The notes under the pieces are model-generated. The model searched no databases. It was given only the letters and a program-made list of their open reading frames with translations, and was not told where the DNA came from. This document shows, piece after piece, positions 26,664 to 36,331 of a stretch of 64,000 bases of DNA. Numbering within the stretch: position 1 is the stretch's first letter; the number at the start of each line of letters is the position of its first letter. The stretch spans positions 1 through 64,000 of the forward strand of contig CACCGK010000001.1 in the NCBI GenBank assembly GCA_902545555.1, given 5' to 3'. The translations under genes were made by a program, and so were the position numbers. Source of the DNA: an uncultured Pelagibacteraceae bacterium (GTDB lineage Bacteria > Pseudomonadota > Alphaproteobacteria > Pelagibacterales > Pelagibacteraceae).

Positions 26664-29249
26664 ATGAATCTAGTCATAGTTGAAAGCCCTGCTAAAGCGA
26701 AAACAATTAATAAATATTTAGGTGATAACTATACCGTTTTAGCTAGCTATGGTCATATTAGAGATCTTCCCTCAAAAAATGGATCAGTTGATCCTGATCA
26801 AAATTTTAAAATGGAATGGGAAGTTGATAGCTTTTCAAAAAAATATTTAAAAGAAATTACTAATGCTGCGAAAGACTCTTCAAAAATAATTCTTGCTACT
26901 GACCCAGATCGTGAAGGTGAAGCAATAGCATGGCATGTGAAAGAATATTTAGATGAAAAAAAACTATTAAAGGATAAAGAAATTGAACGTGTGGTATTTA
27001 ATGAAATAACAAAAAAAGCCGTCACACATGGTATTGAAAATCCAAGACAGATAGAGCCTTTATTAGTAGATGCATATATGGCTAGAAGAGCATTAGATTA
27101 TTTGGTTGGATTTAATATATCACCAATACTGTGGACTAAGTTACCTGGATCAAAATCAGCAGGTAGAGTTCAATCTGTTGCGCTGAAATTGATCACTGAA
27201 AGAGAGCATGAAATTGAATTATTCAAACCAGAGGAATTTTGGACTTTAAGTGTTAATTTTCAGGATAAAAAGAAAAGTAAAATTACAGCAAGTATTTCTC
27301 AACTTGATGGAGAAAAAATTGAAAAATTCTCGTTTAAAAATAAAGAGGAAATTGAAAAGGCAATTTCCAATATTAAGACTAAAAAATTTAACATAACTGA
27401 CATTTCCTCAAAAGTTGTTAGTAGAAATCCCTCAGGGCCATTTACTACTTCAACACTTCAGCAAGTTGCTTCTAGCAGATTGGGTTTTGGTGCATCAAGA
27501 ACAATGCAAATAGCACAAAAACTTTATCAAGGAATAGAAATTGAGGGAGATACAGTTGGTTTAATTACTTATATGAGAACAGATGGAACTAATTTATCAG
27601 CTGATGCTGTATCTGATTTTAGAAATTTTATTAAAAAAGAATATGGAAATGAATACTTGCCAGAAAATCCAAATAATTACTCAGGGAAAAAGGCAAAAAA
27701 TGCTCAGGAAGCTCATGAAGCAATAAGACCGACTGATATTAATAGAAATCCAGACTCTGTTAAAAAGTATTTAAGTTCTGACCAGCAAAAATTATATTCT
27801 TTAATTTGGTCTAGAGCTCTATCGTCTCAAATGGAAACAGCAAAATTTGATAGAAATACAATAACAATTGAATCTGAAGACAGTAAAACTATATGTAAAT
27901 CAAGCGGATCAGTTTTGAAATTTGATGGATTTTTAAAAGTTTATTCAAATCAAAGTAAAGATGATGATGAACAAATTTTACCTGAGATGTCAAAAGGGCC
28001 AATTAATATAGAAGCTCTTATTGATGAACAACATTTTACACAACCTCCCCCGCGTTATTCTGAGGCTAGTTTAGTTAAAAAATTAGAAGAGTTAGGAATT
28101 GGTAGACCCTCAACTTACGCAAGTATAATTTCAACAATAGCAAATAGAGGTTATGCAGAAATAATTAATAAAAGATTTTTTCCAACTGATAGAGGTAAGT
28201 TAATTTCTGCATTTTTGGAAAAACTTTTTTCAAAGTACGTGGATTATAATTTCACAGCTGGATTAGAGGATCAGCTAGATGAAATAACCTCTGGAAAAGA
28301 AAGTTGGTTAAAAGTTCTAGAATTGTTTTGGAAGGATTTTAATAGCAATGTTTTAGAAGTAAAAGAAAAAAGAACCAGGGAGGTTTTGGATCTTTTAAAT
28401 GAAAGTTTGGGAGCATTGATATTTGATACTGATAAAGAAGGAAAGATAGTTAGAAAATGTCAGTTATGCCAAAAAGGTTCCTTGAGTTTAAAAAATAGTT
28501 TTAGAGGAGGAGCATTTATCGGATGCTCAAACTATCCTGAATGTAAATTTACTAGACCATTATCAAAAGCTAAGGCAGCTGCTCAATCACAACTAGCAGA
28601 GCCTAAATTTCTTGGCAAACATGAGAATGGAAAGGATATTTTTCTAAAAAATGGAAGGTTTGGTCCTTATCTGCAATATGAGAAAGTTCTCGAAGAAAAT
28701 ATTGAAGAAGAAAAACCTAAAAAGAGAAAAAAGACAAAAAAAAAGAAACCTGAGGTGAATGAACTTTTAAAAAATGTTTCTATTCCAAAAGGAATTGAAT
28801 TGGAAAGTATTGATTTAAATAAAGCTAAATTTTTGTGTTCACTTCCTAAATCGTTAGGGATGAATCCAGAAAATCAAAAAGAAATTACCTTAAATACAGG
28901 TAGATTTGGACCGTATTTAAAATGTGAAAATAAATCAGCTAGAATAGAAAATATAGAGGAAATTTTTTCAATTGGATTAAATAGAGCTATAACACTTATT
29001 GCAGAAGCAAAACCTGGAAGAATGTCTTCTTCAATCATAAAGGACCTAGGAGAACATCCAGAAGATAAAAAACCAGTTAGAATTATGAAGGGTCAATATG
29101 GGCCTTATATAAAATACAAATCTTTAAACGCCACAATTCCTGAAGAAAAAGACCCTATAGAACTTACAATGGAAGAAGCATTAATCCTTATTGAGAAAAG
29201 AAGAGAATACGATAAAAATAAAAAATCTAAAAATAAAAAAAAAAAATGA
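26664..29249 (+). CDS. topA: DNA topoisomerase I
   Basis: TopA relaxes negative supercoils. The TOPRIM domain carries VIVESPAKAKTINKYLG and DPDREGEAIAWHVKEYL. The active-site tyrosine is Y303 in GLITYMRTDGTNLS. One four-cysteine zinc finger (CQLC, CSNYPEC) follows the core, then several basic repeats with xGRFGPYLxxE or GQYGPYIKYK patterns, and a lysine-rich tail. It has 861 residues. The stop overlaps the start of the next small gene by four bases. dprA, which often separates plsY and topA in alphaproteobacteria, is absent. Confidence 0.97.
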   Translation: MNLVIVESPAKAKTINKYLGDNYTVLASYGHIRDLPSKNGSVDPDQNFKMEWEVDSFSKKYLKEITNAAKDSSKIILATDPDREGEAIAWHVKEYLDEKKLLKDKEIERVVFNEITKKAVTHGIENPRQIEPLLVDAYMARRALDYLVGFNISPILWTKLPGSKSAGRVQSVALKLITEREHEIELFKPEEFWTLSVNFQDKKKSKITASISQLDGEKIEKFSFKNKEEIEKAISNIKTKKFNITDISSKVVSRNPSGPFTTSTLQQVASSRLGFGASRTMQIAQKLYQGIEIEGDTVGLITYMRTDGTNLSADAVSDFRNFIKKEYGNEYLPENPNNYSGKKAKNAQEAHEAIRPTDINRNPDSVKKYLSSDQQKLYSLIWSRALSSQMETAKFDRNTITIESEDSKTICKSSGSVLKFDGFLKVYSNQSKDDDEQILPEMSKGPINIEALIDEQHFTQPPPRYSEASLVKKLEELGIGRPSTYASIISTIANRGYAEIINKRFFPTDRGKLISAFLEKLFSKYVDYNFTAGLEDQLDEITSGKESWLKVLELFWKDFNSNVLEVKEKRTREVLDLLNESLGALIFDTDKEGKIVRKCQLCQKGSLSLKNSFRGGAFIGCSNYPECKFTRPLSKAKAAAQSQLAEPKFLGKHENGKDIFLKNGRFGPYLQYEKVLEENIEEEKPKKRKKTKKKKPEVNELLKNVSIPKGIELESIDLNKAKFLCSLPKSLGMNPENQKEITLNTGRFGPYLKCENKSARIENIEEIFSIGLNRAITLIAEAKPGRMSSSIIKDLGEHPEDKKPVRIMKGQYGPYIKYKSLNATIPEEKDPIELTMEEALILIEKRREYDKNKKSKNKKKK

Positions 29250-29497
29250 AAAAAATATTTATAGCTTTAGTATTCTATCTTTTATCTTCAAGTGTTTTAG
29301 TTGCTAATGAAAGTGATTGTTCAGGAATTAAAAAACTTTCAAAAGAATATCTAACCTGTAAAGCCAAAAATATTAAAGATGGTGCTAACAAAGTGAATAA
29401 TAAGATAAAAGTAGGTTCTGCAAATAAAACTGAGCAAATAAAAGAAGGAACAAAAAATATTTTTAATAAGATTAAAAATAAAATTAAAAAAAACTAA
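29246..29497 (+). CDS. Small secreted lysine-rich protein, function unknown
   Basis: I do not recognise this family. The 83 residues begin with a clear signal peptide (MKKIFIALVFYLLSSSVLVANE, probable cleavage after VLVA). A short region with two cysteines (SDCSGIKKLSKEYLTCKAKN) and a lysine/asparagine-rich helical tail follow. The ATGA overlap with topA implies translational coupling, so it is likely to be a real gene. It would act in the periplasm. The two cysteines could form a disulfide. Confidence 0.7.
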   Translation: MKKIFIALVFYLLSSSVLVANESDCSGIKKLSKEYLTCKAKNIKDGANKVNNKIKVGSANKTEQIKEGTKNIFNKIKNKIKKN

Positions 29498-29504
29498 ATT
29501 AATT

Positions 29505-29966
29505 ATGAATTTTGAAAGAAAAATTGAAGAACTTAAAATTTTATTACCAGAAGCTAAACCTCCTGTTGGATCATATGTTGCGACAAAAATATCTGGAAAT
29601 CTATTATTTATATCTGGTCAAATCTCAATTGATGAAAACGGTAATTTAATAAAAGGAAAGATTGGAAAAGATTTATCAGTAGAAGATGGATATAAAGCAG
29701 CTGAAAGATGTGGTTTAAGTATTATATCTCAAGCAAAAATTGCATGTAATGGAGATCTTTCAAAGATTAAATCTTGTGTAAAGCTAACAGGTTTTGTTAA
29801 TTCAACAGATAGCTTTACTGAACAACCTAAAATAATTAATGGAGCTTCGGATCTGATCGCATCTATTTTTGGAGACGCAGGAATGCATACTAGAGCGGCA
29901 GTAAGCACAAATAGTTTGCCTCTTGGGGTAACTGTTGAGGTTGATGCAATATTCGAATTAAACTAG
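29505..29966 (+). CDS. RidA/YjgF-family protein
   Basis: The 153 residues form a RidA-like chorismate-mutase fold with FISGQIS, KIKSCVKLTGFVNS and the family signature ending THTRAAV-type sequence (HTRAAVSTNSLPLGVTVEVDAIFEL), including the arginine that binds the substrate carboxylate. RidA enzymes hydrolyse reactive enamines and imines. It is longer than canonical RidA (about 128), so it belongs to a side branch. It ends directly against the stop of the convergent ugd. Confidence 0.87.
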   Translation: MNFERKIEELKILLPEAKPPVGSYVATKISGNLLFISGQISIDENGNLIKGKIGKDLSVEDGYKAAERCGLSIISQAKIACNGDLSKIKSCVKLTGFVNSTDSFTEQPKIINGASDLIASIFGDAGMHTRAAVSTNSLPLGVTVEVDAIFELN

Positions 29967-31265
29967 TTATCTCCCAATCCCAAAATACTTTATATTTAAT
30001 TTTTTCATTTTTGATGGTGAATAGAGATTTCTCATATCAAAAACTTTAAAATTTTTTTTTTTTACCAACTTTCTAAAATTTAATAATTTAAAATCATTCC
30101 ATTCTGTGTGTAGGATAATTAAATCTGCATTCAAACATGCTGTACTTGAATTGTTTACATATCTTACATTTTTTAAATTTTTAAAATCAATCTTCTCACC
30201 AGATGGATCATAGTAAGTAATTTTACAATTTTTTTTATTTAAATAATTAATCATTGGTATACTTGAAGCTTCACGCATGTCATCAGTATTAGGTTTAAAA
30301 GTAACACCTAAAAAAGTAATTTTTTTGTTTTTTAATTTATCATTTAAGATTGACTTTACTTTTTTAATTAGCAAATGTTTTCTTGAATTATTAGAATTTA
30401 CTACACTTTTTATAATAGACATGTTTGTTTTAAATTTTTGCCCTATATCAATTAAAGCACGTGTATCTTTGGGAAAACATGATCCACCATATGCAGGTCC
30501 TGCTCTTAAAAATCTATCTCCTATACGTTGGTCTGAACCCATGCCTAAAGATACATCTTTGACATCTACATCTGTTTGCTCACATAAATTTGCAATTTCA
30601 TTGATAAATGAAATCTTAGTTGCCAAAAAGGAGTTCGATGCGTATTTAATTAATTCGGCACCTCTTCGTGAGGTATTAAAATAGCGACTTGTTTTTTTAA
30701 TTATTGGCATATACAGAGACTTAAGAATTTTATTTGCTTTTTTACTATCTGTTCCAATAATTACACGATCAGGATAAATAAAATCTCTTATAGCTTCACC
30801 TTCTCTAAGAAATTCTGGATTAGAAACAACATCAATTAGTTTTTTATTTTTTAAATTTTTTAAAATTTTTTCAACTTTATCTCCAGTTGTTACTGGAACC
30901 GTAGACTTATTTATAATTATTTTATATTTATTAATTATTTTTTTTAACTCGTGAGCAACATTAAATACGTACTTTAAATCAGCTGAATTGCTGTTTTTTT
31001 TAGTTGGTGTTCCTACACAAATAAAAATTATATCTGAATTAGAAACTGCTTTTTTAAGGTTGGTTGTAAAAATTAATCTTTTTTGTTTGTAATTTTTTTT
31101 TAAAATTTCCTCTAAACCTGGTTCATATATTGGGACTATTCCTTTATTTAAAGAATTAATTTTATTAATATTATTATCAACACAATAAACTGTATTACCT
31201 AAATCAGAGAAACATACACCACTTACCAAACCAACATAGCCTGTCCCAATCATACACAGCTTCAT
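29967..31265 (-). CDS. ugd: UDP-glucose 6-dehydrogenase
   Basis: Ugd oxidises UDP-glucose to UDP-glucuronate for surface polysaccharides or lipids. The NAD site KLCMIGTGYVGLVSGVCFSD opens the protein. NPEFLREGEAI is in the middle, and the thiohemiacetal-forming cysteine is C263 in GPAYGGSCFPKDTRAL. The length of 432 residues is typical. galU overlaps by four bases upstream, so substrate supply and use are encoded together. Confidence 0.96.
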   Translation of the reverse strand: MKLCMIGTGYVGLVSGVCFSDLGNTVYCVDNNINKINSLNKGIVPIYEPGLEEILKKNYKQKRLIFTTNLKKAVSNSDIIFICVGTPTKKNSNSADLKYVFNVAHELKKIINKYKIIINKSTVPVTTGDKVEKILKNLKNKKLIDVVSNPEFLREGEAIRDFIYPDRVIIGTDSKKANKILKSLYMPIIKKTSRYFNTSRRGAELIKYASNSFLATKISFINEIANLCEQTDVDVKDVSLGMGSDQRIGDRFLRAGPAYGGSCFPKDTRALIDIGQKFKTNMSIIKSVVNSNNSRKHLLIKKVKSILNDKLKNKKITFLGVTFKPNTDDMREASSIPMINYLNKKNCKITYYDPSGEKIDFKNLKNVRYVNNSSTACLNADLIILHTEWNDFKLLNFRKLVKKKNFKVFDMRNLYSPSKMKKLNIKYFGIGR

Positions 31266-32077
31266 AATTTACCTATTTCTTTAGAAGAATTTATGTAACC
31301 ATTCATAGTTCCACAGTCGAGATACTTGCCCTCAAAATTATGACCTATGAATTTTTCTTTATCATTTATCAATAGTTGAATTGCATCAGTAATATGAATC
31401 TCCTTACCTTTTTTTGGTTTCAAGCATTTAATTTTATTAAAAATTGATCGAGGTAAAATATATCTTCCTATAACAGCATTACTTGATGGTGCTTTTTTTT
31501 TAGAAGGTTTTTCAACAACACCTTTGATAATAAAATTTCTATTATTTAATTTTTTATTAATTTTATATATTCCCCAACGTGAAACATTATTTTTTTTAAC
31601 TTTCATAGAAGCCATAACTGAAGCTCGATATTTTTTATGAACTTTAATCATCGCTTTAGAGCAATTCTTTTTAATAATTAAATCATCTGGTAGTAACATT
31701 AAGAAATATTTGTTTTTAATAAATTTTTGAGTTTTAAGGACAGCATCACCTGTACCCTTTGGTGTGTTTTGAAATACAAACTTAATTTTATTTTTGTATT
31801 TTAATATCTTCTTATATTCGTAAATTATTCTAGAGTCTTTCTTTTTTTTAATAACACTTTTGTAAAATTGATCACTATAAAAATATTTTTTTATCATTAT
31901 TTTTTTAGTGGAGATAATAAATATAATTTCTTTAATACCTGCTTCAATACATTCATCAAGAATATATTCAATTCCAGGTCTTCCATTAATGGGTAAAAGC
32001 TCTTTGGAAAAAACACTTGTTAAAGGGAGTAACCTCGTTCCGAGTCCAGCCAGGGGAATAATTGCTTGTTTAATCAT
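31262..32077 (-). CDS. galU: UTP-glucose-1-phosphate uridylyltransferase
   Basis: GalU makes UDP-glucose from UTP and glucose 1-phosphate. The nucleotidyltransferase signature is IIPLAGLGTRLLPLT followed by SKELLPINGRPGIEYIL. VEKPSKKKAPSSNAVIGRYIL and KGKEIHITDAIQLL are also typical. The length of 271 residues is slightly short for the family (about 280-300). It is divergent from panC across 34 bases. Confidence 0.95.
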   Translation of the reverse strand: MIKQAIIPLAGLGTRLLPLTSVFSKELLPINGRPGIEYILDECIEAGIKEIIFIISTKKIMIKKYFYSDQFYKSVIKKKKDSRIIYEYKKILKYKNKIKFVFQNTPKGTGDAVLKTQKFIKNKYFLMLLPDDLIIKKNCSKAMIKVHKKYRASVMASMKVKKNNVSRWGIYKINKKLNNRNFIIKGVVEKPSKKKAPSSNAVIGRYILPRSIFNKIKCLKPKKGKEIHITDAIQLLINDKEKFIGHNFEGKYLDCGTMNGYINSSKEIGKL

Positions 32078-32111
32078 TTAAATGTTTTACTTATTAAATA
32101 TTTTAATACAA

Positions 32112-32927
32112 ATGAAAATTTTATTAAACAATACATCATTATTTGATTCATTAAGGCCATTTAATGACATTGGTTTTGTTCCCACAATGGGTGGCATACA
32201 TCAAGGTCATTTATCACTGATAAATAAAGCAAATAAACTTTGTAAAAAAACAATTGTAAGTATTTTTGTTAATCCAAAACAATTTAATAACAAAAAAGAT
32301 TTAAAATCTTATCCGAGAAATATAAAGAAAGATTTAAAGATTCTTAAAAAAAGCAAAAAAGTTGATTTTGTTTATCTTCCTAAATTTAAAGACATATACA
32401 CAGACAAAAAAAAATCAAAAATTAAATTACTTAAAAAAGATAAAATTTTGTGTGCAAAATTTAGAAAAGGTCATTTTGAAGGTGTTTTAGATGTAATGAA
32501 TAAACTAACTAAAATTATAAAACCTCAAAAAATATTTATGGGAGAAAAAGATTTTCAACAATTATATTTGGTAAAAAGACAACTGGAACAAATCTACAAA
32601 ATTAAGGTTATTCCTTGTAAAACAATTCGTGATAAAAATAATGTAGCACTTTCATCAAGAAATTTTTTATTAAATAGATCATGTTTAAATATAGCAGCAA
32701 AAATTTATCAAAAATTAGCAAATATAAAAAAAAAAATTAAAAATAAAAAAAATATTTCAAGCTTTTTAAATCTTCAAAAAAAAGAAATAAAAAATAATTA
32801 TAAAATTAAAATCGATTATTTAGAGTTAAGAAATATAAATAATCTAAAAATTTCAAATACAAAAAAAAATTCAAGATTATTTATTGCTTATTATTTAAAT
32901 AACGTAAGATTGATTGATAACCTGTAA
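32112..32927 (+). CDS. panC: Pantothenate synthetase
   Basis: PanC joins pantoate and beta-alanine using ATP. The nucleotidyltransferase HIGH-like motif is in GFVPTMGGIHQGHLSLI. VNPKQF, YPRN, FMGEKDFQQL and VALSSRNFLL follow. I use the ATG at 32112 (MKILLNN, 271 residues). The ATG at 32082 would add ten hydrophobic residues not typical of the family and almost touch galU. panB is not next to it. Confidence 0.94.
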   Translation: MKILLNNTSLFDSLRPFNDIGFVPTMGGIHQGHLSLINKANKLCKKTIVSIFVNPKQFNNKKDLKSYPRNIKKDLKILKKSKKVDFVYLPKFKDIYTDKKKSKIKLLKKDKILCAKFRKGHFEGVLDVMNKLTKIIKPQKIFMGEKDFQQLYLVKRQLEQIYKIKVIPCKTIRDKNNVALSSRNFLLNRSCLNIAAKIYQKLANIKKKIKNKKNISSFLNLQKKEIKNNYKIKIDYLELRNINNLKISNTKKNSRLFIAYYLNNVRLIDNL

Positions 32928-32929
32928 TT

Positions 32930-34303
32930 TTATAAAAAATATGCTCCTACACCTAAAAAAGAAACAAAACCAATTACATCTGTAATTGTTGTGACAAAAA
33001 CACTTGAGGCAATCGCAGGATCTATATTCATTTTTTTTAGAGTAAATGGAACTAATATACCAAACAATCCAGCTATGATCATTGTTAGCACCATTGATAT
33101 TGCTATAATCATTGAAAGAATACTATCTTGAAACCATATCTGAACAATAAAAGCACTTATTGCTGCAAATATTATTCCATTTAGAATACCAATAGAAAAT
33201 TCTTTAAATACATTTGATGAGAAGTTGTTTTGAGTTAAATCATTTGTGGCTATAGTTCTTACAGTAACTGCAAGTGTTTGCATACCAGCATTTCCACCCA
33301 TTGAAGCTACAATAGGCATCAAGAAAGCTAATACTACCATTTGTTCAATTGTTGCTCCAAACAAACTAATGCACCATGTAGCTAGAAAAGCAGTAAATAG
33401 ATTAAGTAAAAGCCAATTGAATCTTCTCTTTGTTTTTTTTACAACTCCATCAGTAATTTCTTCATCTCCTACCCCTGCTAATCTTAAAGCATCTTCCTCA
33501 GCTTCCTCTTTCAAAACTGTTAAAACATCATCGTTCATAATCATACCAACTAGTTTATTGTTTTTGTCTACAACAGCGGCTGAATTCAAATTGTAATTTT
33601 CAAATAAGTTAGCAACTTCCTCTTTATCCATTTCAACAGGAATTAATAATTGGGACTCTGACATAATTGTTGCCATTTTAGTGTCTCGAGGTGTTGTCAA
33701 TACTCTAGATGAAGGAACAGTACCTATTGGTTTAAAATCCTCATTGACAATAAAAATTTCTAGAAACTCTTCTGGTAAATCTTTGTTTTCTCTTAAATAG
33801 TCAATAGTTTGACCTACAGACCAATTACTTGGTATAGCTGTAAATTCACGCTGCATAAGTCTAGCAGCAGTGTCCTCTGGATAACTTAAGCTTTCTAATA
33901 GAGCAAATCTATCTTTAGGGGGTAAAGAGCTAAGGATTGTATTTTTATCCTCTTCAGGAACATTCTCTAATATAGATATGGCATCGTCTGATTCTAAACC
34001 TTTTAGAATACTTACTATAGATTCTGAAGATAAATAGGTAATAATTTCTGATTGAATAGACTCATTTAATTCAACAAAAACCTCCGGATCAATTTTGAAA
34101 TTATTTAGTTTGATTAAACTTTCTCTATCCCCCTCGCTAAGATGTTCGATAATATCTGCAGCATCAGCAGGGTGCATTTCATTAAATGAATTAGTGATAA
34201 ATTGAGCATCATTGTTAGCTATTTTGCTATTAACAACTCTTATATATTCTTTATTAAACTCAAAATTTACTTTTTTATCTTTAGTTTTTTTAGTTAAAGA
34301 CAT
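32930..34303 (-). CDS. mgtE: Magnesium transporter MgtE
   Basis: MgtE is a Mg2+ channel of the inner membrane gated by cytosolic magnesium. The order is an N-terminal helical domain (about 20-140, MHPADAADIIEHLSEGDR), tandem CBS domains (about 145-265, with VVDKNNKLVGMIMNDDVL), and a five-helix pore (about 290-457) with MPIVASMGGNAGMQTLAVTVR and ITDVIGF. Length 457 is normal. It is divergent from lipB. Confidence 0.95.
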   Translation of the reverse strand: MSLTKKTKDKKVNFEFNKEYIRVVNSKIANNDAQFITNSFNEMHPADAADIIEHLSEGDRESLIKLNNFKIDPEVFVELNESIQSEIITYLSSESIVSILKGLESDDAISILENVPEEDKNTILSSLPPKDRFALLESLSYPEDTAARLMQREFTAIPSNWSVGQTIDYLRENKDLPEEFLEIFIVNEDFKPIGTVPSSRVLTTPRDTKMATIMSESQLLIPVEMDKEEVANLFENYNLNSAAVVDKNNKLVGMIMNDDVLTVLKEEAEEDALRLAGVGDEEITDGVVKKTKRRFNWLLLNLFTAFLATWCISLFGATIEQMVVLAFLMPIVASMGGNAGMQTLAVTVRTIATNDLTQNNFSSNVFKEFSIGILNGIIFAAISAFIVQIWFQDSILSMIIAISMVLTMIIAGLFGILVPFTLKKMNIDPAIASSVFVTTITDVIGFVSFLGVGAYFL

Positions 34304-34324
34304 AAATCTACCTATAATTTAGAT

Positions 34325-34353
34325 TTGCACTATTAATACATAATAAAGATAAT
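34325..34353 (+). promoter_or_regulatory. Possible promoter for lipB
   Basis: TTGCAC (34325-34330) and GATAAT (34348-34353) are separated by 17 bases, with the lipB ATG 12 bases further on. This is the only gap (34304-34364) between divergent mgtE and lipB. Support is limited to motif and spacing. Confidence 0.38.
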
Positions 34354-34364
34354 ACAAATTATAA

Positions 34365-34982
34365 ATGAGCATAGAGATCAAAAAGTCAATAAAACCAGTA
34401 AATTATTTTGATGCTATTAATATACTAGAGTCAAGATTAAAGGATTTATATGAAAATAATGAGCAAGAATTAATTTGGACTTTGGAGCATAATGAAGTTT
34501 TTACAGCAGGAACTTCTTATAAAGAGAATGAGATTATTGATAAATCCATAAAAATATTAGAAACAAACAGAGGTGGTAAGATTACTTACCATGGGCCAGG
34601 TCAATTAATTTGTTATTTTGTTTTAGATTTAAGGAAAAAAAAAGATATTAGAAAATTTATAACAATTATCGAAAAAACAATAATTCAAACTTTAAAATTT
34701 TATAAAATAGAAACTTTTCCAGATAAAGATAATATCGGTGTATGGTATAAATATAACAATGAGGTTAAAAAAATTGCTGCAATAGGTATCAGGGTTAGTA
34801 AATGGATTGCTTACCATGGTTTTTCAATAAATATTAATAATGATCTAGAAAATTATAAAAAAATTATACCATGTGGTATTTCAAATAAAGGGGTAACTAA
34901 TTTGAAAAATATTCTAGATCAAGATTACTCTAATCTAAGTGATATATTAATTAAAAATTTTATTTCAAATTTGAAAATCTAA
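34365..34982 (+). CDS. lipB: Octanoyl-(acyl-carrier protein):protein N-octanoyltransferase LipB
   Basis: LipB moves octanoyl from ACP to the lipoyl domains of 2-oxoacid dehydrogenases and GcvH. The acyl-binding [16 protein letters not shown] block, catalytic K136 in [13 protein letters not shown] and C170 in [15 protein letters not shown] are present. The length of 205 residues is typical. Its 3' end overlaps the 3' end of the pseudouridine synthase gene by 23 bases, tail to tail. Confidence 0.95.
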   Translation: MSIEIKKSIKPVNYFDAINILESRLKDLYENNEQELIWTLEHNEVFTAGTSYKENEIIDKSIKILETNRGGKITYHGPGQLICYFVLDLRKKKDIRKFITIIEKTIIQTLKFYKIETFPDKDNIGVWYKYNNEVKKIAAIGIRVSKWIAYHGFSININNDLENYKKIIPCGISNKGVTNLKNILDQDYSNLSDILIKNFISNLKI

Positions 34983-35877
34983 GTCTTTTAGATTTTAAAA
35001 GTTTTTTAAAATAATCAGGTAACAATGCTGAATAAGTATGTTTTATGTCATTAATTTTAAATTTAATTTGGTATGAATGTAACATTAAATTTTTATTAAT
35101 TCCTTTATTAGAATTTGGTAATTTATATTTTGTATCTCCAAATATAGGATTTCCAATTGCATATAATTGTTTTCTTAACTGATGTTTTCGTCCAGTAATA
35201 GGTTTTAATTCTAATAAACTTGCTTCAGAATTTTTATCAATAACTTTAAAAAATGTTTTTGCTTTTTCAGCTATTTTTTTATCACCATCATACCTAATTA
35301 AATCATAATCCCATACACCAGTTTTTTTATTAATTTCGCCTTGGCAGATAGCTAAATAAGTCTTGTGCACTTTTCTTAATCTAAATAAAGAGGTAAGTAA
35401 TTGAGCACTCTCTCTATTTTTGGCCATAATAAATACTCCAGAAGTATCTTTGTCCAATCTATGAACAGAATATGGTTTTGTTCCTTCAAAAATTTTACTT
35501 TTAGCAAAAATATCAACTAGATTTTTTTTTGATTTAGTTCCACCTTGAACCGATATGCCTGAAGCTTTATTTATAACAACAAAATTGTTATTGTTGTCAA
35601 TAATTTGATCTTCATTCGATTTTACAATTTCTTTTGATGGTAAAAATTTAATTTTTTTTTGTTGAATTGTTTCTTTAAATTCAATGTTAAATATATTTAT
35701 TTCATCTTTTGTTTTTATTTTAAAAGAGCTTTTAACTTTCTTTCTATTTAACTTTATTTTTCCTATTCTTAAATATTTTTCAACAAGTCCTTGTGGAATT
35801 TTTCCAATTTTTAATCTTATCCATCTATCCAAACGCATATCATTACACGTTGAATCAACGATGTAAGATTTTTTCAT
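34960..35877 (-). CDS. rluC: RluA-family 23S rRNA pseudouridine synthase (RluC-like)
   Basis: An N-terminal S4 RNA-binding domain (about 12-65) precedes the catalytic domain. The catalytic aspartate is D142 in [47 protein letters not shown] and [10 protein letters not shown] complete the RluA family pattern. The S4 domain and 305-residue length suggest RluC or RluD. I prefer RluC, but the target position cannot be read from sequence. It starts 10 bases after rplQ ends and may be read through from the alpha operon. Confidence 0.85.
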   Translation of the reverse strand: MKKSYIVDSTCNDMRLDRWIRLKIGKIPQGLVEKYLRIGKIKLNRKKVKSSFKIKTKDEINIFNIEFKETIQQKKIKFLPSKEIVKSNEDQIIDNNNNFVVINKASGISVQGGTKSKKNLVDIFAKSKIFEGTKPYSVHRLDKDTSGVFIMAKNRESAQLLTSLFRLRKVHKTYLAICQGEINKKTGVWDYDLIRYDGDKKIAEKAKTFFKVIDKNSEASLLELKPITGRKHQLRKQLYAIGNPIFGDTKYKLPNSNKGINKNLMLHSYQIKFKINDIKHTYSALLPDYFKKLLKSKRLRFSNLK

Positions 35878-35887
35878 GATTTAAGAT

Positions 35888-36331
35888 TTAAGCTGTAGCT
35901 TGTTTTTTCTCTTCCGTTTTAGGAGATTCTTTAGTTGTGTCTTTTTTTGGTTTATCGACTCTCTTAGCTTCAACGTCTCTATCAACAAATTCAATTATTG
36001 CCATTGGAGCATTATCTCCATATCTAAATCCAGCTTTAATTATTCTTGTGTAACCACCTTTTCTTTTCAGATATCTTTTAGAAAGTGTTTTTTTAACTTT
36101 ATTAGCTGATTTAATATCTTGTAGTTTAGAAACCAACATTTTGGTTGTCTGTAAAGTTTCTTTTTTTCCTAATGTTATTATTTTATCCGCTTGAGGTTTT
36201 AAAAATTTAGCTTTTGGCAAAGTAGTTTTAATCTGCTCATATTTAATCAATGAATTAAGCATATTCTTAAGTAAAGCTTTTCTGTGCTCTGATGTTCTAT
36301 TTAACTTCTTATTTGCTAAACCATGTCTCAT
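35888..36331 (-). CDS. rplQ: 50S ribosomal protein L17
   Basis: L17 lines the exit region of the large subunit. The core [20 protein letters not shown] and [25 protein letters not shown] are standard. Beyond the core is a charged C-terminal tail (about residues 118-147) rich in Lys, Glu and Thr, making it longer than the typical 120-130. Last gene of the alpha operon; it shares one base with rpoA. Confidence 0.97.
   Translation of the reverse strand: MRHGLANKKLNRTSEHRKALLKNMLNSLIKYEQIKTTLPKAKFLKPQADKIITLGKKETLQTTKMLVSKLQDIKSANKVKKTLSKRYLKRKGGYTRIIKAGFRYGDNAPMAIIEFVDRDVEAKRVDKPKKDTTKESPKTEEKKQATA

Noticed and set aside
29200-29249. Possible frameshift in the A-rich end of topA
   Set aside because: The run encodes a lysine-rich tail, the frame stays open to a stop that overlaps the next gene in a normal ATGA junction.
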